NCBI GenBank assembly: GCA_950295325.1
Contig: OX485808.1
Location: 27,362,527 to 27,426,526 of the forward strand
Direction: 5' to 3'
DNA from: Polytrichum commune
Taxonomy: Eukaryota; Streptophyta; Polytrichopsida; Polytrichales; Polytrichaceae
Length of the DNA: 64,000 nt
A program made the translations under genes and the position numbers. Shown here one piece after another: positions 11,986-23,402 of this stretch. Under the pieces are notes generated by a model, which saw only the letters and a program-made list of their open reading frames with translations, was not told where the DNA came from and did not search any database. Position 1 is the first letter of the stretch; each line of letters starts with the position of its first letter.

Positions 11986-12618
11986 AGTTTTCTTTGCCAT
12001 AATTGTTCCGGGACAGATATGATGTCTTATTCGACAGTTCTCTTCCACATCACTTCCATACTGACTTTCTGACATTCAGGAATACAAAAGAGTAAAATGG
12101 CTTCTGCGTGATACCGACTGATATCAAGCTGATGATCATGATGTAGAAACGATTCTGGAAATTAAGGTGCGAGTCGTTGACTAGGTGACAATTTACACAT
12201 GCTTTTTGTCCTTTCCAGTAATTTACATATTCAGCATTCTTGTCTCTGAGCATTCTTTACCACATTAGTTTAGACCTAATCCCAGCATCTCATTGGCAAT
12301 TGTACACAACCGCAATCGGTCATTTCATTTACTGCCTCCTATCAGTGTGTTCCAGTAAGATAGCTTGTTGATCCATATTCAACAAGACGATAGTCCCGAA
12401 TTTGTTTGGAAATTGTGCCAGGGAAGACAATGTAGGAAATAGCTGGATGAAATTCCTCAAAATTAATGAAATTTTATGTATTTCCACATGTGGTGGTAGA
12501 ATGTGGTTCCTTCACTGGTTGTACAGGTTTTAGTTGTCTGTCACGCAGAAAATCTCTTCCGAAAACTGCCACATGGTTTTGCAAGAGGTATGACCTAGAT
12601 AAGTTTCACCAGGTTGAG
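11986..12618. other. Intergenic, no supported gene
   Basis: Only short open frames without recognisable domains are present. The frame 12466-12672 on the plus strand runs into the first repeat unit of the following array and is interrupted in the other units, so it is not taken as a gene. Confidence 0.5.
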
Positions 12619-13261
12619 AGCATCATAGAGATTCCCATCGAATACGTCATCATGTTCCCGAAGGACTTTTAAGATGTCCCTATTCTTTTTTTCGTCACTT
12701 GCTACACCCGAACAACAAATCGACAAGGTTGAACAAAATCCAACCCATTCCTAAACCCTAAACACTCCACCCCAAACCAAAAGCAAAATCGGAAGCATCA
12801 TAGAGATTCCCATCGAATGTCATCATATCCCCGAAGGGCTTTTAAGATGTCCCTATTCTTTTTTTCGTCATCTGCTTCAGACCTTAACGAAACTCGTTAA
12901 AAATGACAAGCAAATTGTACTCCAAAAACGAATAGTCAAGGCCAAAAAGACTGGGGGTTGAAAGCATCATAGAGATTCCCATCGAATATGTCATCATATC
13001 CCCGAGGGGCTTCTAAGATGTCCCTATTCTTTTTTTCGTCATTTGCTTCGGACCCCCACATGAAACTAGGACCAAAAAAACATACAAGAGCTCATCAAAG
13101 GATGAGCAGATTGCGCTACCCGAAACCAAAACCTCCAACAGAGTAATGAAACCTAAGTACAGTTCAGATCCAAAGCATCATAGAGATTCCCATCGAATAC
13201 GTCATCATGTCCCCGAAGGGCCCTAAGATGTCCCTATTCTTTTTTTCGTCATTTGCTTCAG
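12619..13261 (-). repeat. Array of four ~88-bp conserved units with unique spacers; possible structured ncRNA cluster
   Basis: Units lie at 12619-12703, 12792-12880, 12962-13050 and 13172-13261. Shared landmarks on the plus strand are GCATCATAGAGATTCCCATC, a GTCATCAT block, CCCCGAAGGG, AAGATGTCCCTATTC and TTTTTTTCGTCA. The spacers (75-125 bp) show no similarity to each other. The ends of each unit can pair: on the minus strand GAAGCA at the 5' side meets TGCTTC or TGCTTT at the 3' side, where the C/T change is tolerated only as G-U on that strand. An inner CCC-TTCG-GGG hairpin resembles the 5' stem-loop of U6 snRNA. No C/D box pair at usable spacing, no tRNA boxes and no consistent reading frame were found (unit 2 has a 2-nt deletion). 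Identity is unknown; the minus strand is favoured only by the pairing argument. Confidence 0.8.
12753..12762 (+). promoter_or_regulatory. Telo-box (AAACCCTAAA)
   Basis: A plant telo-box motif lies in the spacer between units 1 and 2 of the repeat array. Telo-boxes are common in plant promoters of translation-related and snoRNA genes. A single 10-bp match is weak evidence alone. Confidence 0.35.
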
Positions 13262-14028
13262 ATCATCACAAGATTCTGAAAATCGTGGTGCGAACAGCCC
13301 ATCGTACCACAAGTTGAATGAGGCATCAATCTGCGGCATAGCGAAGGCTGGTCAGAAAGACGGCGTTTCCTAGGCGCCGACTTTCCCTTGTGCTATGGCT
13401 TCAGGGAACGGATCCTTTGGCACGGCGTTAACCAGGGATCAGATAGAGAAGCACAAATCTATAGAAGATTTACAGAACAAAAACTAGCAGTAGAAGAGTT
13501 GGAGCATGACAACTGAACATGTGAGTTACGAGAGCACTAGCTTGAATAAATACTATGGAGACGAAACGAGGGGACAGTCTCAACGAAACTTGGGGCGAGG
13601 ATTAGGGTTAGGGTTAGGGTTAGCTCGGGGATATTGCGAATCGAGAGAGACGAAGTTAGGTGTAGACATGTGCAGGTGTTATTAGGTTACTTTTCCTAAT
13701 TGGACCCTATATTTAACTCATGTGTGGTTCGGTGAGGATAAAAAGCAAACACCATATAGAAACATGTCACAAGAGATTGAACCATGTCTTCAATTTTTAA
13801 TATACTACTCCTCACTCAACAATGAACATAAATGGAAAGACTCAAGTATCCAGTTAAAGAATCAACAAACATGCACTTTCAATAACCACAATTAGTAATG
13901 GAAGTTTTGATTTTCGATCGAATATTTGATCATGTCTTATTGGATATTTGCTAATGCAATACAATTTTCATTGCGTAAATCTTATTGGTAGAAGTTGGAA
14001 CATAAAAAATGAACCAAGTAACACTGAC
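13262..14028. other. Intergenic with short plus-strand ORF at 13396-13485
   Basis: A 29-residue frame from ATG 13396 begins MASGNGSFGTALTRDQ and ends at a TAG; its composition looks protein-like but I do not recognise it and it could be a first exon or chance. The rest is AT-rich with no supported gene. Confidence 0.3.
13601..13623 (-). promoter_or_regulatory. Short interstitial telomere-like repeat, (TTAGGG)3
   Basis: Three TTAGGG units in a row, preceded by A and followed by TTAGC. Read on the minus strand this gives AACCCTAACCCTAA, telo-box-like, and it lies about 340 bp upstream of the repeat array in minus orientation. The unit is the 6-nt form, not the usual plant 7-nt TTTAGGG. A regulatory role is inferred only from position. 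Confidence 0.45.
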
Positions 14029-14031
14029 TTA

Positions 14032-14463
14032 GGGGCGGTTTACACTATGGACCATGAAGTCGTCCCACGGCCGTCTAAGCGATGTGATTGGACATTGAAG
14101 TCGTCCCGGGACGACTTGGGTTTACACCAAGGAAAAAATGCCAGAGTGACCACGGAGGTTGAGGTCCACAAAATATTATTTTTTAAGCCTACTCTATCCA
14201 CTGCCATGGTCCAACGGGTTTTCCGTTGGGACAAGCAAAAGAGGTGGTCCGGGAAAAAGAGCAAGGGCCCATGTCAGAAAAATGCCGTTTTAAGCCTTTT
14301 TGGTGCATGGTCATTCTTCATGGTCCACATTCGGTTCACACCTAGTGAGGGGCCCATGAACCATGAAAACTAATATTTTAGTAACTCGGACCATAGAAGT
14401 CGTCCCACGCAAAATAGGCCTCTTACGTGGGACGACTTCATGGTCCATAGTGTAAACCGCCCC
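14032..14463. mobile_element. MITE, 432 bp, PIF/Harbinger (Tourist-like), perfect 38-bp TIRs
   Basis: The left end GGGGCGGTTTACACTATGGA... (14032-14069) is the exact reverse complement of 14426-14463 over 38 bp. TTA is duplicated directly outside both ends (14029-14031 and 14464-14466), the target signature of PIF/Harbinger. The interior has no credible coding region. A truncated, diverged relative is at 41346-41514. The perfect ends suggest recent movement. Confidence 0.93.
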
Positions 14464-14466
14464 TTA

Positions 14467-16026
14467 GCTTACAATAAGTGGCCCTTATGTCGTCAACCTT
14501 CTCAAGCAGACACCTATATTCAATTGAAAATTGGCAAGGCTTCTAGTCAAGATCAAACATGCAAGGGACATGTATTATGATGAGGTTGAACTATGTCCTC
14601 AAAATAAAGACATCATTCTAGGTTCAATAATCAACACAAAATTGAAAGAAATCAACATGTCACTAGTTGGACTTGAAAACACTTGCATCTCGATCAATTT
14701 TATCCAAATTCTCCTTGTTTACTAATCTCAAAATATGACAATAAGGTAGAGGTGCCAATAATTTGGTTACTTAAATGACTCGGACACCTACTTCTATTTC
14801 ATATGCAGTTATTTGTGGCTCCAAAAATGGTTATAAAATAGAGATGTATTTAGAAGAGATTGGACTACATGCTCATGACATGATAACCATTCTACGATTA
14901 ACAATCAGCATAATTTGGAAGGGGGGGGGGGGGGGGGGAGTAATGACCATTTCAATGAGCACATGGATCACCATTTTTATTATGAATAAAAATCTTGAAG
15001 AAATTAGCTCTGGGCCTCAATTTGGATTAGCTAACTATCTCATACTAATTGTGTGTTTTCCTATCTGAGAAGTGGGCTAGATGGAAAAAGTGACCATTAA
15101 AGACCCATCTACCTTACGCATGATTTCCAATTTCTAAATAGACAGAACAATCCCCAATTTCATCTAATGTTTTTTCTAAATTAGAGATATCAAAGGTAAA
15201 AGTGAAGATTCTCTTTCTCTTGAGACCTTTGCACTTGTGTTTACTATTGAACCTAGAAGAATTACAATTTTATTTTGAGCAGGTGCATTATAAGTCCAAT
15301 GCCTTCCAGGTGGCTCCACTCTGAAAGAATGTGAGCAGTATTGAGAAGCCTCCACATACAACTCATATATAGGAGAGATTATCCTCAACATGAGATGAAG
15401 AGCCACAAATGTACTCTTGTACTCTTGTATACTCTTCCAAATATCAGTTGAACAGTATTCGAATGTCAAAATTGATCACTCCATAAATTGCTACAATGTG
15501 CCCTTGATCAATATAAGTCTTATATGACATATGGTTGGTAGGTGCAGAAATTACATCCATATACTTTTCTCTGCTTCATCATACGTCAGTTGATCCTTCA
15601 AGGTGGCATCCACAGTACTGCAACTGCCCCTTCTTTAACAGGACAAAATTGATTGGTTGTTCACTAATTTGACAGTAGCTCAAAATAATGCCTTCAACCT
15701 CTACATTTCCTAAACATTGCCAATCCACATCAAATACACCTGCCATAATAAACACTGCAGATCCTTGATGGAAAGTGCTTCAAGGAAGTGAACAATAGTC
15801 ATTCCAAGGCCTTCGTAACCTTGATCAAGCCTGTACGATTTCTAATTATGTATTAAAATGATTGAAATCCACCTGTATAGCCTCCACATTTGCAACTGAG
15901 GAATTAAACTTTCAATTTGGGATGTACTATAACAATCAACAATTTAACACACCTCTTTGAATAGATGGTGCACTTTTTCAACATGTAACACTCACGATTG
16001 AGAAACAATTCTAAGAAAAGGGTTTG
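14467..16026. other. Intergenic, no supported gene
   Basis: AT-rich sequence with scattered short frames and a G homopolymer at 14921. Nothing with recognisable domains. The last part is downstream of the kelch gene and would hold its 3' untranslated region and polyadenylation signals. Confidence 0.5.
14921..14938 (+). repeat. G homopolymer, 18 nt
   Basis: An uninterrupted run of 18 G residues, preceded by AA and followed by AG. Such runs are prone to length errors in sequencing and assembly. Confidence 0.95.
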
Positions 16027-19000
16027 TTATCGACCAGACCGCTTTGCTTTGTCTTTGCCTTTGCGTGTGGCCATAGTTTTGGCCTCTTCAGCCTCTATAG
16101 CCTTCTGCTCCTTCTCTAGCTTCTCCAACTGTAGAAAAGCAAGTGTGTGATAAGTAGGCTGCTTTAGTTATTGCACTTGTTGCGACATATGTCATGTTAG
16201 AAAGGATGAGTAGTTTGGGGACTGCAATAATTGCTGCAGGTAAAATCAGAGTTATAAAAAAGAAAAACTTGGGCCTCAATGACACCAAACAACACAAGGA
16301 AAGAGAAATACCTCATCAAGGACAGGCCGAAGCTCCCTGTAGCGGCCATCTGCCAAGTCAAAACCATCTTTCCGAAGCTCTTTGCCAGTATGCTGGGTAT
16401 GATCATATGCTGCCATCTGCCAGTACATGTTGGTCCTCGCGAAAAAATCCTTCAAACTTTCTCCAGGCTGCAGCGACGAGTTGTGTTAATATGCTTGCTT
16501 GAGCCATGTCACAAACATTCACATAACAAGTCACAGTAGCAACAATGTGGACAATTATCCAGGACTGCCTTTTAGATATTGGTCACCATCAAACTTTCAG
16601 CTGCTGGAAAATCACTTTGATCAAATACAGTATCAGAATATTAAAAACAGAACAAGCAATCCTATGTGAGAAAACAGTCAATTTTCTTTCAGACTGGTTA
16701 GAGTGCCCATACTGCAGGTGTTCGAACAGCGTCTGCAAGTCCAAGCTCAGCGCGTATTCTTGCAATCTCAGCTTTCCTATCCTTCCGCTGGAGCTTCTTT
16801 CCTTCTCCTCTCAAAAGAGAGGCTGCTGCTTCTGCTGGTGTCAGTGTGGAACTTCCAGCCTGTGGGGACCAGGGTTTTAGGTAGTCAAAATGCCATCTTC
16901 AGACCCAATACACATAGTGTACCACATGCAGAAATTAAGCAGGTAGGCTACATCCGTATTTAGAGCAACTTAATTTTCTAGGTCTGCATACAAGACAGTG
17001 CTGTAGGTGTTGCATCAGTCCAAGGATAAACGTAAAATGGAATTGAGGGGTGCTTTACACTAGAGCTTGATGTCTCACAAACCCTGAAATCTAGAAACTC
17101 TCGTTGCTGGAAAATGCCATGACTTTCCCACTCACTTTTACACTAGAGCTTGAGTGTCTAAGGGACCAAGGGATCTTGAATGAATGGAAAACCTACATGG
17201 AGTTCTACATGGTATGAAATGGACAATGTTTCATGGTCTAACAAAATTTGCGTCAAGCCCACCTGACAGAGGTGGGTCCAACACAAAACTGAAAGACCGT
17301 GACACTCCGAATCTCGCAACCCTTCATTTGTTATGACTTATTGTGTGGAAGGGCCCACATGAATAGGATGGCATTCGGTTTAGATCCCGATCACATCTGT
17401 CTTCACATTACACTTGACGACCCATAACAACACAATTTTCAACTTCAATTTCTCATGGTACATATTCAGATGAGTATCAGGGGCCCTCACAATGTCATGG
17501 TCACAGCTCTTGGTCACAGTGGAAAGTGGCCCTAAGATCTTATCACCACTACTTCGTCCAAAACCATATAAATCATGTGACTATGTGATGACTGTACATG
17601 TCACAACTAAAGCTGGGCAACCGCAGATTTAAAGTTGAAGTTCTAAGGGAACTGTATTAAGTCAATCGACATGGATACAAAGGTGAGATACTCACTTTGT
17701 CATCATCTTCATCATCCTCCTCATCGTCTTCATCATCTTCATCATCCTCGTCATCCTCGTCATCGTCATCATCATCATCCTCATCATCTTCCACTTCTAC
17801 CCAGTCTGTCTTTGTAGCCTGTGACACAATCAACAAAATGTGATGAAAATGACTGGGAGATCCGACATCCTTGTAAATCGAATTTGAGCGAGATATTTGA
17901 CTGGCAAGTCTCAAAACAGAACTTGCAAGAAAAACAAGTTTGAGGATTACCTCTATCACAAGATTCCATGCATCTAGCTTGTTCAAGTCCATTGTGTAAA
18001 GGTCATCAAGGGTCACTTCACGGTCCCCAAGTTCCATCATGCCTCCATACAGATAAAGTGTATCACGGCCTACAACCATCGCACTATTTATACGCCCACA
18101 AGGTTTCACTACCTGCAAGGTACAACAACACAGAGCATTTTGAATTCTGAGGTGCAATAGTTTGGTTCAATTTTCACACACTGTGCATACATTTTCCAGC
18201 ACTATCTCATGGCGTGATCAATACTATTGGTCAATAACAGAGACAAGGCAAATACCAAACACCAAATAAACTTCAACCAACCAAATAATGAAAAAATTAT
18301 TAAACAAAAAACCTGGGGCTCAATCTCCATAGGTTCACTTATCAGGTCCTCCTCAATCACTACAGCATCCTCAATTCGTTTGGCCAGGCCTACACTGTCT
18401 GGAATGGTTTCATCATTGTCCATTTCCACATCATCCTCAATTTCCGGCACTGGTTCTTCAACATCATCTTCATTGGCTTTGCGCTTTGAACGACTGCTCC
18501 CTCTGGTTTCCTCAGCCTTTACAGCTCCAGCGCGACCCTTCACCTGCATGAAGTTATATCCATCAGAAAAATAACATGCAAATGCCAGTTGAAGGTAATG
18601 CTAAACATCATCTTCAAAATTGCTTACTATGAGAATCATGAGTCAAAATAGTGGAAAGACCAGAATTGATATAGGTACTACATAGGCTGGACTGATTTAC
18701 TAAACCTTTTGATCAACCACCAGCTTAGTGCTTTCACATTGAGTTGATGTGACCTCTATTTGAGGTAAAACCTTAGGAGAAAACCAGGAATTTTTTTGCG
18801 CACATCCATAACAGACTCCAACAAAGATGACAACTTATAAAGATCAATACAACTAAAGGCAACTTCAAGGATTTTGCGCCAAACCCCTCATATTGAACAA
18901 CCATCAGGTATGATTTAAAATTTATCATGTACTAATCGATGTCTGGCAGTACTTCACTTCAAAGTGACGATTGTTGGTCAAACTTTATAGAGTTGCCAAT

Positions 19001-22000
19001 AAAGTTCCAGGCACCTACATAATACCAATAGCTGGTGTATCCACAGAAGATATAAACACTAAATTGTTAGATCTTTCTATAAACAGATATCAAGATGGCA
19101 ATCATCAGATGTGGTTATCCTTACTTTTCCTTTTGGTGCTTTTGGTCTGCGCAACTCCAAAGGATACCTGGCCAAGAAATAATAACAGGTATTGTAATTC
19201 AACCCAACAGTATAATCCAACAAAAAATTGAAAGTATGCAATGAAATATGTGGCCCAGTCCAATAGTTTTTTTTGTTTAAGGGAGGATAACTAAACATCT
19301 AAGTAATATAACAGGTTTGAGGTCTCACCACCGCCGGTTGTCCATTTGAAAAGCGTACATCTCATTCATGAATGTACTGCGCAAAATATCTGCCCACAGA
19401 ACCAAAACAACTATAAGGATGCAGCATCATCACAATTACATGCAGACAGATGCTTGATTAGCTAGTTCTCATAATTGATATGTCTATGAGTTCATGTGAT
19501 GGAGATTGCTGATCTCGTCAAAATCCAAAATAAATTGAAAAAAGTAAAAATAAATAAATAAAAGCACCTTCACTGAGAAGGACACAGGCTGTGATTTGAG
19601 AAAGTGCTAAGTTTGGATCACTGACAAGACATTTAGATTGGTTTCTCTACATTGAAGTTAAAATATATTCTTAGAAATAACTAAATCCTTTCAAATTGAA
19701 AACGAGATTTATCAAAAATTATCATGACATATGTTACTGAAACCTATAAACGAGAATTGGTTTTGTCACAGGAAACACACCAACCTTTATCCTCCGTGTC
19801 AACCACACCACCAAATAAAATTGCTCGCTTCTTGTGAACACACATAGAGAACCCTGCTCTTGGCCCTGGAGGCATCCCCTGTTTCTTGACCTGAACATGG
19901 CCACTTGTGTTAGACATTTATAAGCTTATAAATTAACAGTGCGTAGCATCTCTTAATGAGACTTGCAAAAGTCAAATCCCACTTCATTAGTGATAAATGG
20001 CTCCCATGACATAGGATAGGATCAATAACAAGGTAACTATTTCAAAGAAGATAAATGCATGGTGGATAGAATAGATAATGAAGAATAAGGTTTTGAAGAG
20101 CAGTAAAGTCTTCCAATAGATGTTTCAAATATACGTACTTTATTCCACTCCCATGTTCGAGGATCTAACACCCACATGTCTGCGTGGACTACACCTTTCT
20201 CTGTTCCATCCTTTTCAGCCAAGGCATCCTTATAGTATCCCCCATAAAGAAAAATCTGCAATTCGCAATTCCCACACATGTCTATGATTGTCATTAACAG
20301 AAATGGCAAAAAGGCATGAAGATGGACTCTCTAACAGATGTAACAAAAAACAAGTGGCACAAAATGTGGGAAGCACTGTAACATCCCCAACAAAACATTT
20401 CAAGATAAGGTGTTAGATCAAACCTCATCCAGTAAGGTAGCAAATTGAAATGCACTTCTTGGAGTTGGCCAGAAAGCTCCTGGCTTAGGTTTAATCTCTT
20501 GCCACTGTACAGAAAAGCAAAACATTACTGCATTTAACAAAAGACTCATAGACCACAGGGATAAAATATCGAGAGAAAATGTGTTAGATAAATATCCTAT
20601 AAAATCAACAATAATCTGCAAACAACATGTAAAATAAATCATAAATACACTCATACATACCTTGTACTCATCTAGATCAAGGACATGAAGATCATTGTAA
20701 TATCTGCGTCACAACACCTCAAGGTGAACAGTGATATAGAGTAAGTGCATTCTATTAAAATCCTAGTAGTAAATTTTCCAATAGTTGACCACCAACACAG
20801 CACTTAAGGGTTGTTGAGGTGACATCATTTCATGTAGTGACTGAAGGAAAGAAAGAAAGTAGATACCTGACTTCACGCAAAGTGTCATAGAAGCCACCAA
20901 AGAGGATGAGTTTGTGCTTGAATAGAATCTGTATGATTCAAGCATGACTCATGAGCAGAAGAATATAAGAACCAGACAAGGTTTTTCAAGAAGCATTTCT
21001 TTCAACAGCAAAGATCAGCGCCGTATAGAAATCCTTTGTACCTGTTATATAAAGATTCGCTTTCCAATCCTACACTAGAGTTGGAAATAATACTCTCGAG
21101 GTGCAGATTATGATCTACAACTTAGCAACAGCATTCATCCTTGCACCCACAAATGCATTCTCTTAGATACAGGAATACTTCAAGAAGAGCAAATACCATT
21201 CGATGACCGGATCGTGGGCTTGGAGCTCCTTTGAGATTTAACTGCTCCCACACATTTGTATTTAGATCTAATCTCCACAAATCCTGTCCATGAGATATAT
21301 ACACAACTTTGTTGATGTCAGTAGTAGTGTAATCCCTTCATCTGGTGTACAATAGTAAGAATTCAAAGATGTAGTAACACTCATCTAATTTGTATTTAAC
21401 GATTATCATTACTACTTTCAAGAAGCAAGAAGGGACAGTTAGATTTTAAAGGTAAGAATTAAAAAAGGTCATGGACCATAAAGGTGCAGTGTGTGGACCT
21501 TGTAGTGATGAAACTTTTCCTGATTGGGAGAAGTGAATTCACCACCTGTAAACAAAAATGAACCATTGTGAACCACGTCAAGGACATGAGGTTTGAAGAG
21601 CCAAAATGTTGACTGCCCATGAAGAGCATTCAACACTTACAATATCATCAACAGTTACTAGCCACACAAGCTCGTTGTTCCTTACAGAAATGAGAGTTTT
21701 ACAACCAGTGATTCTGATTGCTCGCCTACCATCATGTACACCAACGTCCAGGAAAGTAATCCACGTCTCACTAATTGCTAAGAAACGCACCAAATATGAA
21801 GAGGTTGTTTTTCCATGCAACAGCTTGGTGGGCACTACGAGGGGGTGGACTGTTTGGGCTTGAAACCAGCTTCCAGTCACCCTTTTCCACATTGTACCTG
21901 TAGAGATCACCATAGACAAATGTCTGACCCAAAACCTTTCAGTATCCTACAACAACCACAACAATCCTTCCCAAAATGTCCTTCACAGCCATCAGGCTGC

Positions 22001-23310
22001 AACCTAATCTTGTCCAAAGACAATGTTCCACTTGCAAGGCAGAAAATAGCCTGAGGTATCAACATAGGCACGGTTCCCATGATGCTCACCTTATCACCAT
22101 TGTAATACTCCCCTCCATAGAAGATCAGCTCAGTGTCCTTTAAAGGGTTCACTAATACCTGCAATCCAAAAGCACTGGATGTTAATTGTCACTCTTGAGC
22201 CACCTCCGAGTAATTTATATTCAAAGATGAATCCACATTTTCATCTACAAGTCGAACACAGATGGCATTGGATCACCTAAGAAAGAAGATTTAAACAAAT
22301 TGAACAAAAAGGAAGTGATTAAGTTTGTGGTACATGAGAAATAGACAAAAGATTTTCAGCAACACGGTAAGCTACATGGAGACTTTCTTACAGTTCCATT
22401 GCAGCGGGGCGAAGGTGCAGGTACATTTTCATCTACTTGCACTGCCACCTTTTTGGCTTCCTCTTTCTGAATTCTAGCCTGCCACAACACACTAAAACCA
22501 TTAATTTTATACAAATGTAAAGAAAATTGTAATCTTTCTTATAAAGATGCATGTTTCCTTCAGAGGCAATTTTCAACTGCCCTTCCCAACATGTTGAGTT
22601 TAGGTTCGATCTTTGAGATTTGCAAGCAAAATGTACTCTGAAAGACGAAATTTTGGTGCAAGGCAAACTTGATACAGCCCACCACGCCTCATAATGATCT
22701 CAGATTCATGTCACCCATCGTGCCCTGACTGTGCTAAGTCTCGTGTAAGCTCATGAAAGCTAATTCTGATCAAACTTAGTGATAAGAATTCGTCACAAAC
22801 CCTAATCTAATCTTTGCCATGAATTTGCGTGTTTTCTTCGTCAGGATTTTTCAACTGCTCTTCCCCAACCTGTTTAATTCAGCTGAGATTTTCTAGCCAA
22901 ATGTTCTCTGAAATACGAAATGTAGTGTAGAAACCCAAAAAAAAGATAAAGCCCAACACGCCTCTCCATGATCTCAGATTAATTTCACCCATCATGCCAT
23001 GACTGTGTTAAATAAGTCTCACATACGCTAATTCCGATCAAGCCTATAGTGATGGGATTCGTCCAAATTCACTACAACAATAGAAGCTCAGAATACCAAT
23101 GGCATTGAACATATATTCTCCGGAAAACACATAATTTTAGCAACAAAAGTACACATGTGAAGTGAAAGAAGCACCAACCAGAATAGCGTCAATATCGTCC
23201 TCTTCAGAGACTTTCTTGTCATCCCGCCGCGCACGCTTCTCCGTCGCTTTGGCAGTTTTGCGCTCGGTTTTCTCCTTGCCCTGTCCGGGCTTCTTTTGCT
23301 TCTTCCCCAT
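16027..23310 (-). CDS. Kelch-repeat protein, KLHDC4-like (662 aa, 19 exons)
   Basis: Exons (minus strand): 23310-23179, 22478-22392, 22158-22090, 21923-21791, 21545-21499, 21283-21197, 20928-20867, 20703-20661, 20504-20424, 20255-20139, 19890-19785, 19389-19329, 19167-19125, 18543-18313, 18112-17951, 17818-17696, 16859-16713, 16467-16312, 16128-16027. All have GT/AG borders and compatible phases. The N-terminus is lysine-rich (MGKKQKKPGQGKEK). A six-bladed kelch propeller follows, with repeated hallmarks: FYGGEYYNGD, IFGGEF, LFGGFYD, LYGGYYKD, LFGGVVD and YLYGGMME, each after a PRS/PRA(G/S)-type turn. The C-terminus has an acidic Asp/Glu tract of about 30 residues (exon 16) and a basic end. 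Length and order agree with eukaryotic KLHDC4 proteins; the molecular role in plants is not established. The frame is intact. Confidence 0.92.
17047..17532. mobile_element. Degenerate MITE candidate inside a kelch-gene intron
   Basis: The intron between exons 16 and 17 has ends resembling inverted repeats: GGGGTGCTTTACACTAGAGC at 17047 and, read in reverse complement from 17532, GGGCCACTTTCCACTG. CTTTACACTAGAGCTTGA also occurs a second time near 17138. The TIR match is only partial and the flanks (TGA, TAA) do not form a clean duplication. Confidence 0.4.
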
Positions 23311-23382
23311 GCCTGCTGCTGCGTCGACGATTTGCTCGAGTGAAGATTGGTAAGCTGTTTGATGCGACGCAGGGGAGCAGAG

Positions 23383-23402
23383 GTTTAGGGTTTAGGGTTT
23401 AA
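23383..23402 (-). promoter_or_regulatory. Telo-box repeat upstream of the kelch gene
   Basis: Plus strand GTTTAGGGTTTAGGGTTTAA, i.e. tandem AAACCCTAAACCCTAAAC on the coding strand, about 75-92 bp upstream of the start codon. Telo-boxes near the transcription start are a recurring feature of plant housekeeping promoters. Confidence 0.6.

Noticed and set aside
12619-13261. C/D-box snoRNA cluster
   Set aside because: The minus strand has RUGAUGA-like boxes in each unit, but a CUGA box follows at plausible position only in unit 4 and then too close (about 45 nt) with no terminal stem. The other units lack it.
12619-13261. Repeated coding exon (IIEIPIEYVI-like peptide)
   Set aside because: The plus-strand frame is open in units 1, 3 and 4 but unit 2 has a 2-nt deletion, and stops follow directly. 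The conservation extends equally over the T-tract and non-coding part.
17657-18157. 166-codon frame as one exon
   Set aside because: It reads through two exons and an intron of the kelch gene. GT/AG sites at 17951 and 17818 remove the intervening sequence and restore the kelch alignment.
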